Shown here in pieces: positions 35,140 to 48,120 of a DNA stretch of 64,000 bases. The first letter of the stretch is position 1; the number at the start of each line of letters is the position of its first letter. The DNA lies in the NCBI GenBank assembly GCA_947247005.1, contig OX365944.1:3422501-3486500 (forward strand). The letters run 5' to 3'. Source of the DNA: Spisula solida. Lineage: Eukaryota; Mollusca; Bivalvia; Venerida; Mactridae. The notes beneath the pieces are model-generated. The model saw only the letters and a program-made list of their open reading frames with translations, was not told the DNA's origin and made no database searches. The position numbers and the translations under genes were made by a program.

Positions 35140-35585
35140 TGTCAACTATACACATATAAACATTTAGGACAGCAACATCATGTAAACTGTACACATATAA
35201 ACATTTAGGACAGCAACATCATGTAAACTGTACACATATAAACATTTAGGACAGCAACATCATGTAAACTGTACACATATAAACATTTAGGACAGCAACA
35301 TCATGTAAACTGTACACATATAAACATTTAGGACAGCAACATCATGTAAACTATACACATATAAACATTTAGGACAGCAACATCATGTAAACTGTACACA
35401 TATAAACATTTAGGACAGCAACATCATGTAAACTGTACACATATAAACATTTATGACAACAACATCATGTAAACTGTACACATATAAACATTTATGACAA
35501 CAACATCATGTAAACTGTACACATATAAACATTTAGGACAACAACATCATGTAAACTGTATACACATATAAACATTTAGGACTGA
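35140..35585. repeat. 41-bp minisatellite, about 10 copies
   Basis: The unit is ACATCATGTAAACTGTACAC then ATATAAACATTTAGGACAGCA. Period 41 bp was measured (35161 to 35202). Confidence 0.95.
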
Positions 35586-35885
35586 TAGAACATCTTATGA
35601 AGTATAAATGTATTATAAACAAACACTTCCAATCTGCTTCCTACAACAGATTATGACAGTATCATATAAATCAGGGGAAATCAGTGGGAGAGTTAGTTAT
35701 AGGATATTATTCAATTTTTCTACAGCTGATAATATTCATATAAAACATTCAACTTGGAGTTGAAACAGATTCTACAACATCATATAAACACTGAGCATAT
35801 AATGTAAGCATATAATCTAGATCAAGGACATGCTACATTTCTCAGGTAACATTGATAATGCCAGACCTGAGCTAGTATACATACA

Positions 35886-35976
35886 TGGGTAAAAGTTTGT
35901 TTGAAAATCCTGAAATCTCGAAAAATTGTCTATTGATTTAACACCTGATCATCAAATCTTGAAACCTTTTACCCAC
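35886..35976. mobile_element. Short foldback element
   Basis: TGGGTAAAAGTTTG and GAAACCTTTTACCCA face each other across about 90 bp. Similar sequence (GGTGAAAGTTCGAAATTCTG) is at about 5065. Confidence 0.5.
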
Positions 35977-36182
35977 ACATATAGGTGAATTTATGGGAGA
36001 TAGGGAACATCATACAGAGGACAGTATACAAGCTGACATGTCTAATCAAGCTTCTGAGTCTCAAAAAGTAATATTCTAGAGCAACATTTGCATGATAATG
36101 TACACTATATTGTCTGGGTTTATGAGATGCTTCACCTGATCCACTGAACAATGGACAATTTACCCAGCCCTTGTAGAGTATA

Positions 36183-36374
36183 CAGTACAACCTGTCCAGA
36201 GTGGCCCTCTGTAGATCAACCACCTCTCTACAACAGCACCTTCTAAATTTCCCTTATTATATTATTTCCCATTATTTACTCTAAATTCAACCTCTGTAGA
36301 GTAAATAACCTCTGAACAATGGCCAATATTTACAGCTCCTGAAGGGTGTAAAAATGTTCTACAGAGGTTGTACT
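36183..36374. mobile_element. Inverted-repeat element, CAGTACAACCTGT ends
   Basis: CAGTACAACCTGTCCAGAG and the right arm CTACAGAGGTTGTACTG are related inverted ends, and CTCTGTAGA motifs recur inside. It is related to the element at 54543-54723. CAGT ends at TA suggest a Tc1/mariner-like MITE. Confidence 0.65.
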
Positions 36375-36756
36375 GACTAGTCGTCTCCAGCTAGACTGAC
36401 CCTGACAAAGTAGAAAATATTAAGAACCACCAGTTATATAATCATACATTGTCTACATTTCTTGCAAATTGCATTTCAGCAGAGACAGGATCCGAGGCTG
36501 GAGTTTAACATTATTCATATTGATTTCTATCTGCATATACATACTGCACTATATGCATCATGTAGGACACCTCAAACTTCAGAAATATTGCCTTGTGAAT
36601 TATTGCTGAACTTAATTTACTTATTTTCCTTTACTGAGAATAAGTAGTAAGTTCCAAGTTGGTAGTCAGTGCGGCATAATTTATATTATGTGTGTTGGGG
36701 GGGGGGATGTTTAAACAACATATAAGGAACACTATCCCCATGATTCAGACTCTAAG

Positions 36757-37382
36757 CATTGTTCATGAAGTCTAGCAGGACTGATATGGCTGCCATTGTT
36801 CATGAAGTCTAGCAGGACTAAATAATGTCTGACATTGTTCATGAAGTCTAGTCTGGCTGATATGTCAGCCATTGTTCATGAAGTCTAGCCTGGCTGATAT
36901 TAGGGCTGCGTATTGGTTAGAATGATCGATACAATATTTGTATCGATACAAAATGATCGATATTCGATATATCATATGATATTTTCTTTAAGCAATAAAA
37001 CGTCTAAATAGGAAGGTATTAGCTTGCAATATGTATTTAACTTGCAGAACACAATTAAAACAAGACATGTATCACAAAGGTTTGTGGTATACTCTGTTTA
37101 CACATGTTTTATAGTATTTTGTATCAATTGCTTAGCCATGAGAGGTTAATCTCACAGCAGTTTTTGTTTGAATTTTGTGACGAAACACTGAGTGGACATC
37201 GAAAAACTCGACTTAAATGGGGATATTATCGGTTTCCATGTGTATTTGTTGTGGATCGTTTATTTCATCGATACGGAAACGTTCGATTCGATGTATCGAT
37301 CGAACGCAAAATACCGGTATTCGATTTATATCGTAAACCGGTACGCAGCCCTAGCTGATATGGCTGTCATTGTTCGTGAAGT
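36757..37382. repeat. ~37-bp tandem repeat interrupted by a hAT-like element
   Basis: CATTGTTCATGAAGTCTAGC starts units at 36757, 36794, 36833 and 36870. A fifth unit (CATTGTTCGTGAAGT) resumes at 37367, on the far side of the element at 36901-37353. Confidence 0.9.
36901..37353. mobile_element. hAT-like non-autonomous element with 8-bp target duplication
   Basis: Ends TAGGGCTGCGTA and TACGCAGCCCTA are perfect inverted repeats. Both sides carry GCTGATAT (36893-36900 and 37354-37361), the 8-bp duplication expected of hAT. The interior is full of ATCGAT palindromes. At 453 bp it has no transposase. It inserted into a pre-existing tandem repeat, so part of the flank similarity predates the insertion. 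Confidence 0.85.
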
Positions 37383-37974
37383 GGAACTGAACTTTACAGT
37401 AAGGCAGTAAGAAATTGGATAACAATTAAGTAATCAGCATATTAATTATGTTTTTACAAACACAGATCTATATCAGAAAGAATCAATTTATTCTGTAATT
37501 ACATAATTGACATTGCATTATCGGTTCCTTTGCTAAGAAAGTACAGATCGCTTGAATAGTAATGTCTTATGACAAAGAACACAAATTTTATTTAACTTGG
37601 TAATTTGTTGCAGACACATTGAACAGAAGTGGAAATACCAATGTAAGCGTTTTGTCAGGTTTAATCACAAAACATAACTTAAAGATGATGGGGTAAAAAA
37701 GCCAAAGTACAAAAATCAGCAAAAAACATAAAAAGGTAAAAGAGTAAAAGTAAAGCAAAGAGGATAAATTACCTCCCCTGACAGCTCATCAGCGATACTG
37801 TTAACTTACATAACTGACATGTAGATTATTGTAAGATAAATACTGCTGCCTGTTTCTGCCATTATATAACACTTGTAATCATCAACATAGGATAAAAGTA
37901 CTGTACCACATAATAGACAACAACAACTTGTCTCGTACTGTTCAAACATAAAATATCTTCACTATGATACATTT

Positions 37975-38227
37975 AGGGTTCCTATGGAGGCCGTGATATA
38001 CACAATCCTGAAATTGAGTCGCAAGTCTGTTTTGGTGCCATTTGCATATATACACATAGCAAAAAATCTGTTTCAAACATTAAGTTCTGTTGTTAAATAT
38101 CAGCTTATAAAACTTCAAATGACCATAACTTTGTCGATTCTTTTTAATTTTTTCATCAAATAACTTTTATGATCTTTGAAGACCAAATCCGGATTTCCGG
38201 ATTATTCCAGAATTAAAGGATCCCTGT
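37975..38227. mobile_element. Diverged CAGGGGTC-family element
   Basis: AGGGTTCCTATGGAGGC at the left and AAAGGATCCCTGTA at the right, with the family interior AAATGACCATAACTTTGTCG and ATCAAATAACTTTTATGATC between. Confidence 0.65.
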
Positions 38228-38703
38228 ACATTTAGCATTGTTTTATAAAGTATGAAACTTGTCAACAATGTCTGGTTGATAGAACATACAGAAAGTGGCC
38301 TGTCTTCTTAGGTAGCTTTTGTTCAAAAAGTGAACTTTCTATGCAGGTGGCTTTTGTTCAGAGGTGGTGTTTCTTCAAAGGATGTCTTCGTTTGTTCACA
38401 GATAAGTCTTTGTTAAAAGGGTGCCTTTGTTCAGACGTCAGTAATATTTAAACACAAAGTGAAGAAAACTCAAAGAGACTTCAATAATAAAATACTAAAC
38501 ATGATTGTGTTCATCATTAAGTTATGTTAATATACAAAATATTGGCATCCGAAAAGTATACTGTTGAATAGTTGAACAAGATCGGATCTTTAAAAGTATA
38601 TTTAGATTATACAGCCCATAATTCCTGAAAATATATCACAGTAATTACAAACACAATACTGAGCAATAAAAGAAGCTCAGAGCCAATATGAAATCAGGAT
38701 AAT

Positions 38704-38928
38704 TACTGTAAATCACTATTTTTTGTGTTTTATTTTCGTTAATATTAGCGAGGTTGTTGACAAGCGAATTATCCTTATTTTTGTGATTATTTTGCAACAC
38801 AAAGTCAGGAATTGGACAATTTGTCAAAGACGCAAATTCAAAAATTCTCATGAATGAACAAAAAAATGTTAAAATTTTTCCGAAAAATTCCGAAATAATA
38901 GTGATGGAAAATAATGTGATTTACAGTA
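38704..38928. mobile_element. TACTGTAAATCAC-ended MITE
   Basis: TACTGTAAATCACTATTTTT and the right end AATAATGTGATTTACAGTA are inverted repeats. A partial copy with the same left end and interior (ACACAAAGTC, GACGCAAATTCA) is at about 50254-50425. Confidence 0.75.
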
Positions 38929-39145
38929 TATCATTCAACCATCTTCTTTCTACAGTAAAACAACTAACTTACTGACTTGATCACCAAGCTAATGTAATAA
39001 TAACACTAGCTGGGGCTTATAACAATGTATGATAAGCTAAAACAATCAACCATTGACATCAATCATGTCAGAACTATAAGGTAGCAAGGATACAAGGGAT
39101 ATCACTATAACATATCTCTCATCATTTATTGTAATACATTAGAAG

Positions 39146-39417
39146 AGTCCAGGGGTGGTATTCACAAAGCATCTTAGCAGAAAACTTAGAAATTTCTCAA
39201 AACCTTAAAATTTTCTAAAGTGTATCAGCTAATCAAGAAAATCAAGACGATTAACATTTAACATAGTTTTGAAGCATTATGTAAACAGCTACAATAATCA
39301 TTAAGAAAACATCGATTATTTCTCGAATTGCGGGACATATGAGCTGCATAAATTATTGACTTAAGTCAAAATATTTAAGTTTTCACTTAAGATGCTTTGT
39401 GAATACCAGCCCTGGCA
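39146..39417. mobile_element. Inverted-repeat element with TTCACAAAGCATCTTA arms
   Basis: CCAGGGGTGGTATTCACAAA then GCATCTTA pairs with TAAGATGCTTTGTGAATACC then AGCCCTGG, about 28 bp with one mismatch. It is 270 bp long. The eroded relative is at 33030-33290. Confidence 0.8.
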
Positions 39418-40378
39418 TCTAACACCCTATAATGAGCTATTAAAGTACAATATATAACAACATTAACAGCTAGAAGACATCTAGAGAGGTGAAACACTTG
39501 CATGGCTCTCTAAATCTAAATCAGAGCCAAACTCTCTAAATCTTAACTTTGTGGAGTGAAGAGAATCCCTGGGTGTCAACTGTGACCACATTGAATCAGC
39601 AAACAAGGGCACTCAGTAACTTACGCAAACAGCACAGAATGTAACAGAAAATGAAACATGGTCTTATTACCAGGCTGACGTGGTTGTATTTTCTACATCC
39701 TGATAGTTATCTGATCAGAAACACTTTTTTGCCCCGAAGGCGTACATGGACAGGGGTAACACTTTATATGAAACCTCAGCGTTCAGAATGACGGGTGCAT
39801 AAAACTTAAGTGTTTACATCGATCAATATTAATACTCCCTAAGTGCTTGAACTTTTGGTATGTTAATGATTTAACTGTAATACAGTCAGCACCAAGAATG
39901 CAGGTATTACAGTAACACAATGCAGATAGATCAACAAATAATGGGTAAAGCTGTAGTATAAAAACTGACGTATTGCACACAGATCAACATATAAATGAGT
40001 AAATCTGTGAAACACATAATAAATGAACTAATCAACATCAGAGGAGATTATGTATGCCTCTATAACACTGTAACAGTAGAAAGTCTTAGAGTAGATCACA
40101 ACTCAGCAGTATATATAGAACCTATAGACATGAACAACCACATCAAATACCTCGTTAACATCAAAGTAATCAGAGTTTTTCAAGCAGAGGAATATCCAAC
40201 CTGTAGTGCATGTTTGATGTAAGAACACAGTCAGCCTGTAAGCTAGAACTAACCAGGCCGTTAAATAAGCACAACCCATTATATTTGGCAATTATAAATT
40301 AATTGATAAATTATTATTCAGATTTTTTTTAAAATGGGAGTGAGGGAGGATTTTATATTTACATATTACTTGAATAAT

Positions 40379-40545
40379 CAAGGCTCTACCCGGGCATCAT
40401 GCCCTGGAATCGGGTTACAAGTCTGTTTTGAGTGACATCTAAGCACTTTCACCCCTACAAATCTCAGTTCAAACATTGTAAAAATTATGCTTATGAAATT
40501 TGAAATGGCAATAACTTTGTCAAGACTTTGAATTTCAAAATAGAA
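40379..40545. mobile_element. Truncated CAGGGGTC-family element
   Basis: It contains GGGCATCATGCCCTGGAATC, AAGTCTGTTTTGAGTGACAT and GGCAATAACTTTGTCAAGAC in the family order. The right end is missing. Confidence 0.6.
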
Positions 40546-40934
40546 ATAGCATGAAATGTTCTGTCCACGCAACAATGTTCGATCTGAATGACCAAAGATC
40601 TAAAACTTTACCTGCAACCATCAGCCAGCATTGTTTACTTCAACATCATAATAATTCCTATATATTTGTGTTCAATACACTGCAGCATCAAAATATGAAC
40701 ACCCGACAATATCTATTTGTGTTCAAGACAATCCTATCAAGTTAAAATCATATTACAGAATATTGGAAAATCTACGACATAAAATCTACAATGACACTCC
40801 TCTCCTGCTCTTAGAGCACAAACACTGATATTGTCATTACAATAAATATATACTACAATATTCAACGGAAGTAAAATTGAAACAGAATCTGTCGTCAACT
40901 AATTCATCTTTCAGAGTCATTGTATAAGAGTATT

Positions 40935-41186
40935 ATTGCTGGCTTAGAATTAGAAGGTCGTAACTACTTCTAAAAACCTTACAAGACTCATGCATGTTTG
41001 AAATCTGCATCACAAGGCGCTTCTTCTGAACCTATTTTCATGAAAATCGGAAGTGGTCATGTTGACTTAACTGAAGTTTAAAAAGCTTGTTTTCCCATAA
41101 GTAAAGAGAAGTTTTCAGACAGTTTTTTCTTGTTATCTCAAAATATTGATTTTGTACTTACGACCTTCTAGTTGTTAGCCAGCAAT
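40935..41186. mobile_element. Inverted-repeat element with ATTGCTGGCT ends
   Basis: ATTGCTGGCTTAGAATTAGA then AGGTCGTAA pairs with TTACGACCTTCTAGTTGTTA then GCCAGCAAT. It is 252 bp long with no coding capacity. No target duplication longer than 2-3 bp is clear. Confidence 0.75.
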
Positions 41187-41797
41187 ATGTATCATATTGT
41201 ACAGTTAACCACTGTTCATTGCATTATCATTCATTGGATATATTTCCTCTGTATAATGTAATATGATTGTAAAGACGACCGGAAATATGAAACTTTCAGT
41301 ATACAATCTGAGATCTTATACTCTGAGGAAGTTAACAAAGTGTGTCAACGTTTCATTTATAGTGTGCATTAAACAGACATAATTAAGCTGCATATAGTGG
41401 AACCTGTCCTGATAGTAATTACCCGCATTGATGTATGGCCGGTGCAAGTTTGAAATTCTGACCTGATAGAGAATGAACAAATCTACATTAATACAACACA
41501 ATAATGATCACAGAGATTAACAAATAGTATGCATATATTTGTATGCATCCTGTACGGGTTGTCTCTCTTACAGACACATATAGCATAGAAGATGATTTAA
41601 TGAACAATGATGTATAAAAATAATACTTGGTAAGAAAGTTATTTATCAATCCTAGCAGCCTCTACAGATTCTAGCCAAGCATTATTTCACTGTTTTTGCA
41701 AACTGCTTCATACAACGTGCCATATCATACAAAACATAGAACCACTACAGACACGTTATATTGTCTAGAACCGCTGCACAGTCATGCAATACACCAT

Positions 41798-41875
41798 GCA
41801 GTATATTGTATATTGTCTAGAACCGCTATATAGTCTAGAACCGCTATATTGTCTAGAACCGCTATATTGTCTATG
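41798..41875. repeat. 18-bp tandem repeat
   Basis: About four copies of TATTGTCTAGAACCGCTA, with an isolated copy near 41759. Confidence 0.9.
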
Positions 41876-42042
41876 GGTGACGTTTTTTATTTTAGTCACC
41901 AGTCCTGTTGGATTAACATCACCAGTATTTGGTAGGGAAGCTGCATTAAACCTAGCCAGGTAAAATGGCGTATAGAACATCCAATAAATTCATCTAGTAC
42001 AAAAAATGTACATATCATCCTTGACAGGAATATACCCTTACT

Positions 42043-42058
42043 GGGGGGGGGGGGGGGG
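42043..42058. repeat. Poly-G run
   Basis: Sixteen consecutive G on the plus strand, so C in the MRTF transcript. A similar 14-G run is at 50729-50742. Confidence 0.95.
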
Positions 42059-44321
42059 TAAATGATAAACCTTACACTCAGATAGCAGCAAAAATAACAT
42101 ACCAGTATAAAATATTTCTTTATTTATGATCAGTAAACATAATGGAAATATTACAGGGATCGGAGACATAATATTGCTGGATATATACCACTTCCACATA
42201 CAGCAACATAGACAGGCTGATGTCAACTTCAAACAACAATAATGACTTTGTGAAACATTGAATACACATGATGGTACTGTCAGAAAGGTAATAATTGTCT
42301 GACAGAGAAGGCTGGCAGAGTATCTCAATAGAAACATCAGAGCATGAAATACTGAACACCTATAAAGACAAGACATTCTTCTCAGACAGCCTGCCACCTC
42401 AGTATGTAAGTCAAACAAAAATCCAAAGACAAGAACAGACCAAAAGATTGAGCACACACCACAAGGACAACCCACAAACAAAACAGATACAGCTAGTGTA
42501 CATACACTTAGAGCTGGTACTAGAGTAGCTGGACAATTACCTGGATGAAGTCTTCAAACAGGACAGAATAAATGGTTCCAGGGCATTCTTCTATCAGCCT
42601 CACAACCGAGCAGAGACATACATACTTGCTACGCTTTATTGCTTGTAGGACTTTTTCTAAAGGTATCACTCCATAGTGCAAACTGTTGTTCCATTTAAAC
42701 ACAAGAAATGTGCCCATAGATCACAAGTTCATAGCTTATCTCAAGGTTATGTTAAAGTCACACAGATCGAAGTAAAGATCAACATTCCAATGATTAAAAT
42801 ATACTAGAATTCCAAAATCAATGGTTACATGAAAGTTCTTATGTAGTATTCTTTAGATAATCTAGTGTTTACTATTTATCATACATTTCCTACTGCAAGT
42901 CTTTATAATAGTGCATCTTCAAATCAAAATTCTAAAATCCTGTACAATTTAGTGTAGAACCTCAATTCAAAACATGAAACCTCGCTCACTCAGACTCTCT
43001 TATATCATATAATACAGAGACTGACAGGCACTTGTGTGGTAGTAAATTTAATAGATAGCTACTTGAAATCTAGAATTTGGCGAAAATGAAATAGCTATAA
43101 TTCCTTATCAAAGTCTACCTATTACATGTAATAGAGTTGTAACAGTTTATGAAAAGGTCTGGGCAATGTCAGAGTAATGTAATAGTGACAGTAAATAAGG
43201 ACTAGAAGAGCTCGAAGATACAGCTAGTATATAATACAGGTGGAAAAACTCTGAATGAAGAAGAACAGACAAAATATCGAACATTTTGATTCAATCACAG
43301 TCATCCTGTATTAGCAGAGTAAATATGGCTCTTGAGATACTGTAAATTTTGTGGGCAGAACTTGTCACACATTATGAGAAGTACTTTTAAAGCGACATTC
43401 ATCATTATTTAACATCAAAGGAATATTCAAGTCAGCGTTATAATATTATGATATTATGCAGTGGCACACCTGAGGTTTTAATTGCAAGAAGGGTTCATTC
43501 ATTATTGGTTATTGGAGTTACGTCCCTTAGATATTTTCTATGTCACACTCAAAAAGTAACACACTGATAAGCTCAATTTATGACCTTGTTTGCACACTTG
43601 ATATATTATGATAACAGCCGATCCAAAATTCTATCCCTGGTCATAACGCTGGAGCGTAAACTGACCTTCTGGCAATTGATACAGTTCATCATTACAATGC
43701 ATGTCTGATATGTTTGAAAACAATTATACACTGTCTGAATTCATGTTGAATTAATTTGCTAAATAAGCAATTTACAAATATAGACTTATACGCCAACCCA
43801 AGTTTTTATCAAATGTCAGGTACTCACGGGTGGCGGGGGGATTTGTCACTTGATTCTTGGCATCTCGGGGACATTAGCAGGAATGTCAGAAGGCATGCAC
43901 TACATGCATGTAATAATGTCACTGTAGATTTACATATTAGAAAGTAACTTAAACCACAAAAGTAAACCGATTATGAAATGAAGCATTTTAAGAGCGGTTA
44001 CCAAGGCAATCTGACTCATACTGTAAGAAACTGAGAATTTATCTTTTATGTTCTCATTAAATACATACAAGAGAAATAGAATAATAATCAATGCTGTAAT
44101 TATAGGAAACGCAGAGCAAGATGTGGAGCGGTATATTATAACATCAAGTGTTTGCTGGAGTACAGTCGTACAATAAACAGCACATAGTGCACAAGAAATC
44201 CTGTATTTATCATTCTTTATTCGGGTTAAACACAGTTTCTCAAATATTTCTCAGCTATATGTCAGCTGATTAACTTAACCTGTTTTCCTCGACTGCCTGT
44301 TACATACACTTCTACAATACA

Positions 44322-44500
44322 TGGGTCCTACTGAGGCATAATGCCCAATCCTGATAATGTGTCTGCTTTGGGTGCCATTAGCACGAATCCCTACACCTTA
44401 ACTAGGTTTCAAACATAGTTTTATTGTTATAATTCAGATTTGGAACATCAAATGACCATAACTTTGTCAATTCATCAATCCGGAATTGTAAGGCCCTTGA
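44322..44500. mobile_element. Truncated CAGGGGTC-family element
   Basis: GGGTCCTACTGAGGCATAAT, CCCAATCCTGATAAT, then AAATGACCATAACTTTGTCA and CCGGAATTGTAAGGCCCTTG follow the family order. The ends are degraded. Confidence 0.65.
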
Positions 44501-44821
44501 CAATTGGCCCTTGATCACCAGCAACTTCTCCACATGTGGAGGAAAATTGACTTTGCTTTATTTGCTTTTATTTATCCTCGCCATCGGAAATCAATATTGG
44601 CGCGGCCACCAGAAGAGTTTAGTCACTTTAGTTCTTTGGGGATAGTGCATGTTGTTACAGAATATGCCCCAGTTCCAGAAGCATCCCTGGTTCTTTTATG
44701 TGCCGATGTAAAGCATCATACACGGGACCTCGCTTAATTAATGTCTCGTCCAAAAGACTGTTAGTAATTTAGTTATTTTGTGTGGGAAACACTTAAAAGC
44801 ATTTCTATTTTTGACCGTCTT

Positions 44822-46292
44822 TTATATTGTTCTTGCACTGAATGGCAATCTGTACAGTTATTGTTCTTGTACTGACTGGCAATCTGTACAGTTATTGTTC
44901 TTGCACTGACTGGCAATCTACATAGACACAGTTATTGTTCTTGCACTGATTGGCAATCTACATAGACGCAGTTATTGTTCTTGCACTGACTGGCAATCTA
45001 CATAGACGCAGTTATTGTTCTTGCACTGACTGGCAATCTACATAGACGCAGTTATTGTTCTTGCACTGATTGGCAATCTGTACAGTTATTGTTCTTGTAC
45101 TGACTGGCAATCTGTACAGTTATTGTTCTTGCACTGACTGGCAATCTACATAGACACAGTTATTGTTCTTCCACTGACTGGCAATCTACATAGACGCAGT
45201 TATTGTTCTTGCACTGACTGGCAATCTACATAGACGCAGTTATTGTTCTTGCACTGATTGGCAATCTGTACAGTTATTGTTCTTGTACTGACTGGCAATC
45301 TGTACAGTTATTGTTCTTGCACTGACTGGCAATCTACATAGACACAGTTATTGTTCTTGCACTGATTGGCAATCTACATAGACGCAGTTATTGTTCTTGC
45401 ACTGACTGGCAATCTACATAGACGCAGTTATTGTTCTTGCACTGACTGGCAATCTACATAGACGCAGTTATTGGTCTTGCACTGACTGGCAATCTGTGCA
45501 GACACAGTTATTGTTCTTGTACTGACTGGCAATCTGTACAGTTATTGTTCTTGCACTGACTGGCAATCTACATAGACACAGTTATTGTTCTTGCACTGAT
45601 TGGCAATCTACATAGACGCAGTTATTGTTCTTGCACTGACTGGCAATCTACATAGACGCAGTTATTGTTCTTGCACTGACTGGCAATCTACATAGACGCA
45701 GTTATTGGTCTTGCACTGATTGGCAATCTGTACAGTTATTGTTCTTGTACTGACTGGCAATCTGTACAGTTATTGTTCTTGCACTGACTGGCAATCTGTA
45801 CAGTTATTGTTCTTGTACTGACTGGCAATCTGTACAGTTATTGTTCTTGTACTGACTGGCAATCTGTACAGTTATTGTTCTTGTACTGACTGGCAATCTG
45901 TACAGTTATTGTTCTTGTACTGACTGGCAATCTGTACAGTTATTGTTCTTGCACTGACTGGCAATCTACATAGACACAGTTATTGTTCTTGCACTGATTG
46001 GCAATCTACATAGACGCAGTTATTGTTCTTGCACTGACTGGCAATCTACATAGACGCAGTTATTGTTCTTGCACTGACTGGCAATCTGTGCAGACACAGT
46101 TATTGTTCTTGCACTGACTGGCAATTTGTATAGACACAGTTATTGGTCTTGCACTGACTGGCAATCTGTGCAGACACAGTTATTGTTCTTGCACTAACTG
46201 GCAATCTGTACAAACACAGTTATTGTTCTTGCACTGACTGGCAATCTGCATAGACACAGTTATTAGTCTTGCACTGACTGGCAATCTGTCAC
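44822..46292. repeat. Compound minisatellite of 34-bp and 40-bp units, about 38 copies
   Basis: All units share TTGTTCTTGCACTGACTGGC then AATCT. One class continues GTACAGTTA (34 bp) and the other ACATAGACGCAGTTA (40 bp). Blocks of 40-bp units are bracketed by pairs of 34-bp units, a pattern repeated along the array. The last units are more diverged (GTGCAGACACAG). Confidence 0.95.
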
Positions 46293-46894
46293 AGACAAAA
46301 TAATTGGTTTCATATCTTCATAGACCTACAATATTCCTGTCCTTAGTTCTACAATAGAGGCTGACAAGCTTTAAATGACTCTTTGATCCCTGAAAATTAT
46401 AAAATGCCACATTTTGAACCCTCAGTATTTTGACTGAAGGGTCAAATTTCCTACATGATAGATATTTCAATTGCTTTTAAATGTTAAAATCCAGAACAAA
46501 TTGATCAAAATGACCTTTGGGAATGACCCACCACTGGATTATCCCTGATCAAATACCAACACAAGTACAATCAAACTAAATACAAGAGCTCCCTGTATAT
46601 CCTCATTCCAGTACCTCACAATACACACTTATTTTATAATGCACAAAATATTCTGAAGTACATACACCATTACCATTTTCATCCAAATATGAACAATAAT
46701 TTCATCCGCACATACCATATTTTCATCCGAATATGCACAATATTTTAATCAGAACAAACATTATATTTTCATCCGAATATAGATAGTTTGATTGTCAGTA
46801 CATGCGCCGTATTATCATCCAATTATATAACAGTATTTAAATCAGTAAATCCCTGCAGGAATGACAGGAATCGTTGTCAAGCACTCTGACTTAC

Positions 46895-46984
46895 CATGTA
46901 TTCTTTGTACACGTTTATTCTTGAAATGATTCGGTGACACAAGTTTTCTCTTCTTGCTCAAATTCTCGTGGACTGGAAGATGTG
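46895..46984 (-). CDS. MRTF: MRTF coding exon 2, basic patch
   Basis: This 90-nt exon has a good acceptor (attttcag) and donor (CATG|gtaagt). It reads HLPVHENLSKKRKLVSP followed by NHFKNKRVQRIH. The other two frames hit stops or break the phase with both neighbours. The KKRKL cluster and the K/R-rich tail could be a nuclear localisation signal; that is inference. I do not recognise this segment in vertebrate MRTFs, so it is part of an N-terminal extension ahead of RPEL1. It lies alone between introns of 13.6 and 15.0 kb. Confidence 0.8.
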
Positions 46985-47829
46985 CTGAAAATAGACATGG
47001 TCGTATATAGAAACGTAAATTAAAGATATCTAAGACACAAATGATTCAGTCAGCAGCTGGGTTCTGTATTTCTCACTCAAAGTTTGTGGAAACATGTAAG
47101 AAACATACCACGATTATTGGTTTTTGAGTTCTTTGTGACAAATATTACCTCATTGTATAGTTTTTGCTGGTTTCATGGAAATAAAGACATAATTATAAAA
47201 TCCTTGTCTGGAATAATCTTCATATAATGAGAAATATATAAACAGAAATATATGTCAAGTAGAGTTTGCAGGGAGCGTTAAAATGTGCAAGATTGTCAAT
47301 TACTTCTCCACACTCGACACATAGAAATTAGAATACAGAAAAATATACAAGAAATTGCAAGCACTGGGTCTGTTATAAAACCCTTTCTCCTGGAAAAAAA
47401 TCTTCAAAATCATGAAGTTTTCTGCAAAACTGGAGTTTACCTCGACAAAATAATTCCCCATGTTACCTAAATACCAATATTTTTTCCGCTAATTAAAGGT
47501 AAGGCCCCATTAAAAAAAAAGCCCTGGCAAGTGATTTTTTATTTCATATGAAGTGCATCGCAGCTCTTCATGTCTGAATATTGCGTCAAGTAGGCTAAGA
47601 ATATTTTTCATTTACTGATTTGACAAGCTATAGAAATAGCTGCACACAATATAATTTCGGTAAAAACAGTATTACCACAATTACCACAATATAAATGATC
47701 GGTGTCGTCATGGAAACTAGGTGCTTGTATATCTGCTTCTGATGGCATAGAGTCAATGTCAATCTGTATACCCATCATTAAAACATTATAACTTCACATA
47801 TATAGGTAAGTCCACGAGTTTCTCGCAAC

Positions 47830-48120
47830 CTAGCACCTCACACTACAGGTAGTGCACCACCTCACAAAACCAGGTAGCACCTCAAACTACAGGTAGCACC
47901 TCACAATACAGGTAGCACCTCACAAAACCAGGTAGTACCTCACAATGCCTGTAGCACTTCACAGGTAGCACCTCACAATACAGGTAGCACCTCACAATAC
48001 AGGTAGCACCTCACAAAACCAGGTACTACCTCACAAAACCAGGTAACACCTCACAGGTAATACCTCAGAATACAGGTAGCACCTCACAATACCAAGTAAC
48101 ACATTGGAATACACCTATAT
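47830..48120. repeat. ~18-bp imperfect minisatellite
   Basis: The unit AGGTAGCACCTCACAATAC occurs about 14 times, with variants CAAAACC and CAGGTA. Confidence 0.9.

Larger units (their letters stand above)
31903..46894 (-). other. MRTF intron 2
   Basis: A 15.0-kb intron containing transposon copies, a SINE, a 45-bp repeat, a 41-bp minisatellite, a hAT-like element inside a short tandem repeat, and a large compound minisatellite at 44822-46292. No exon that keeps frame and phase with exons 2 and 3 was found. Confidence 0.8.
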
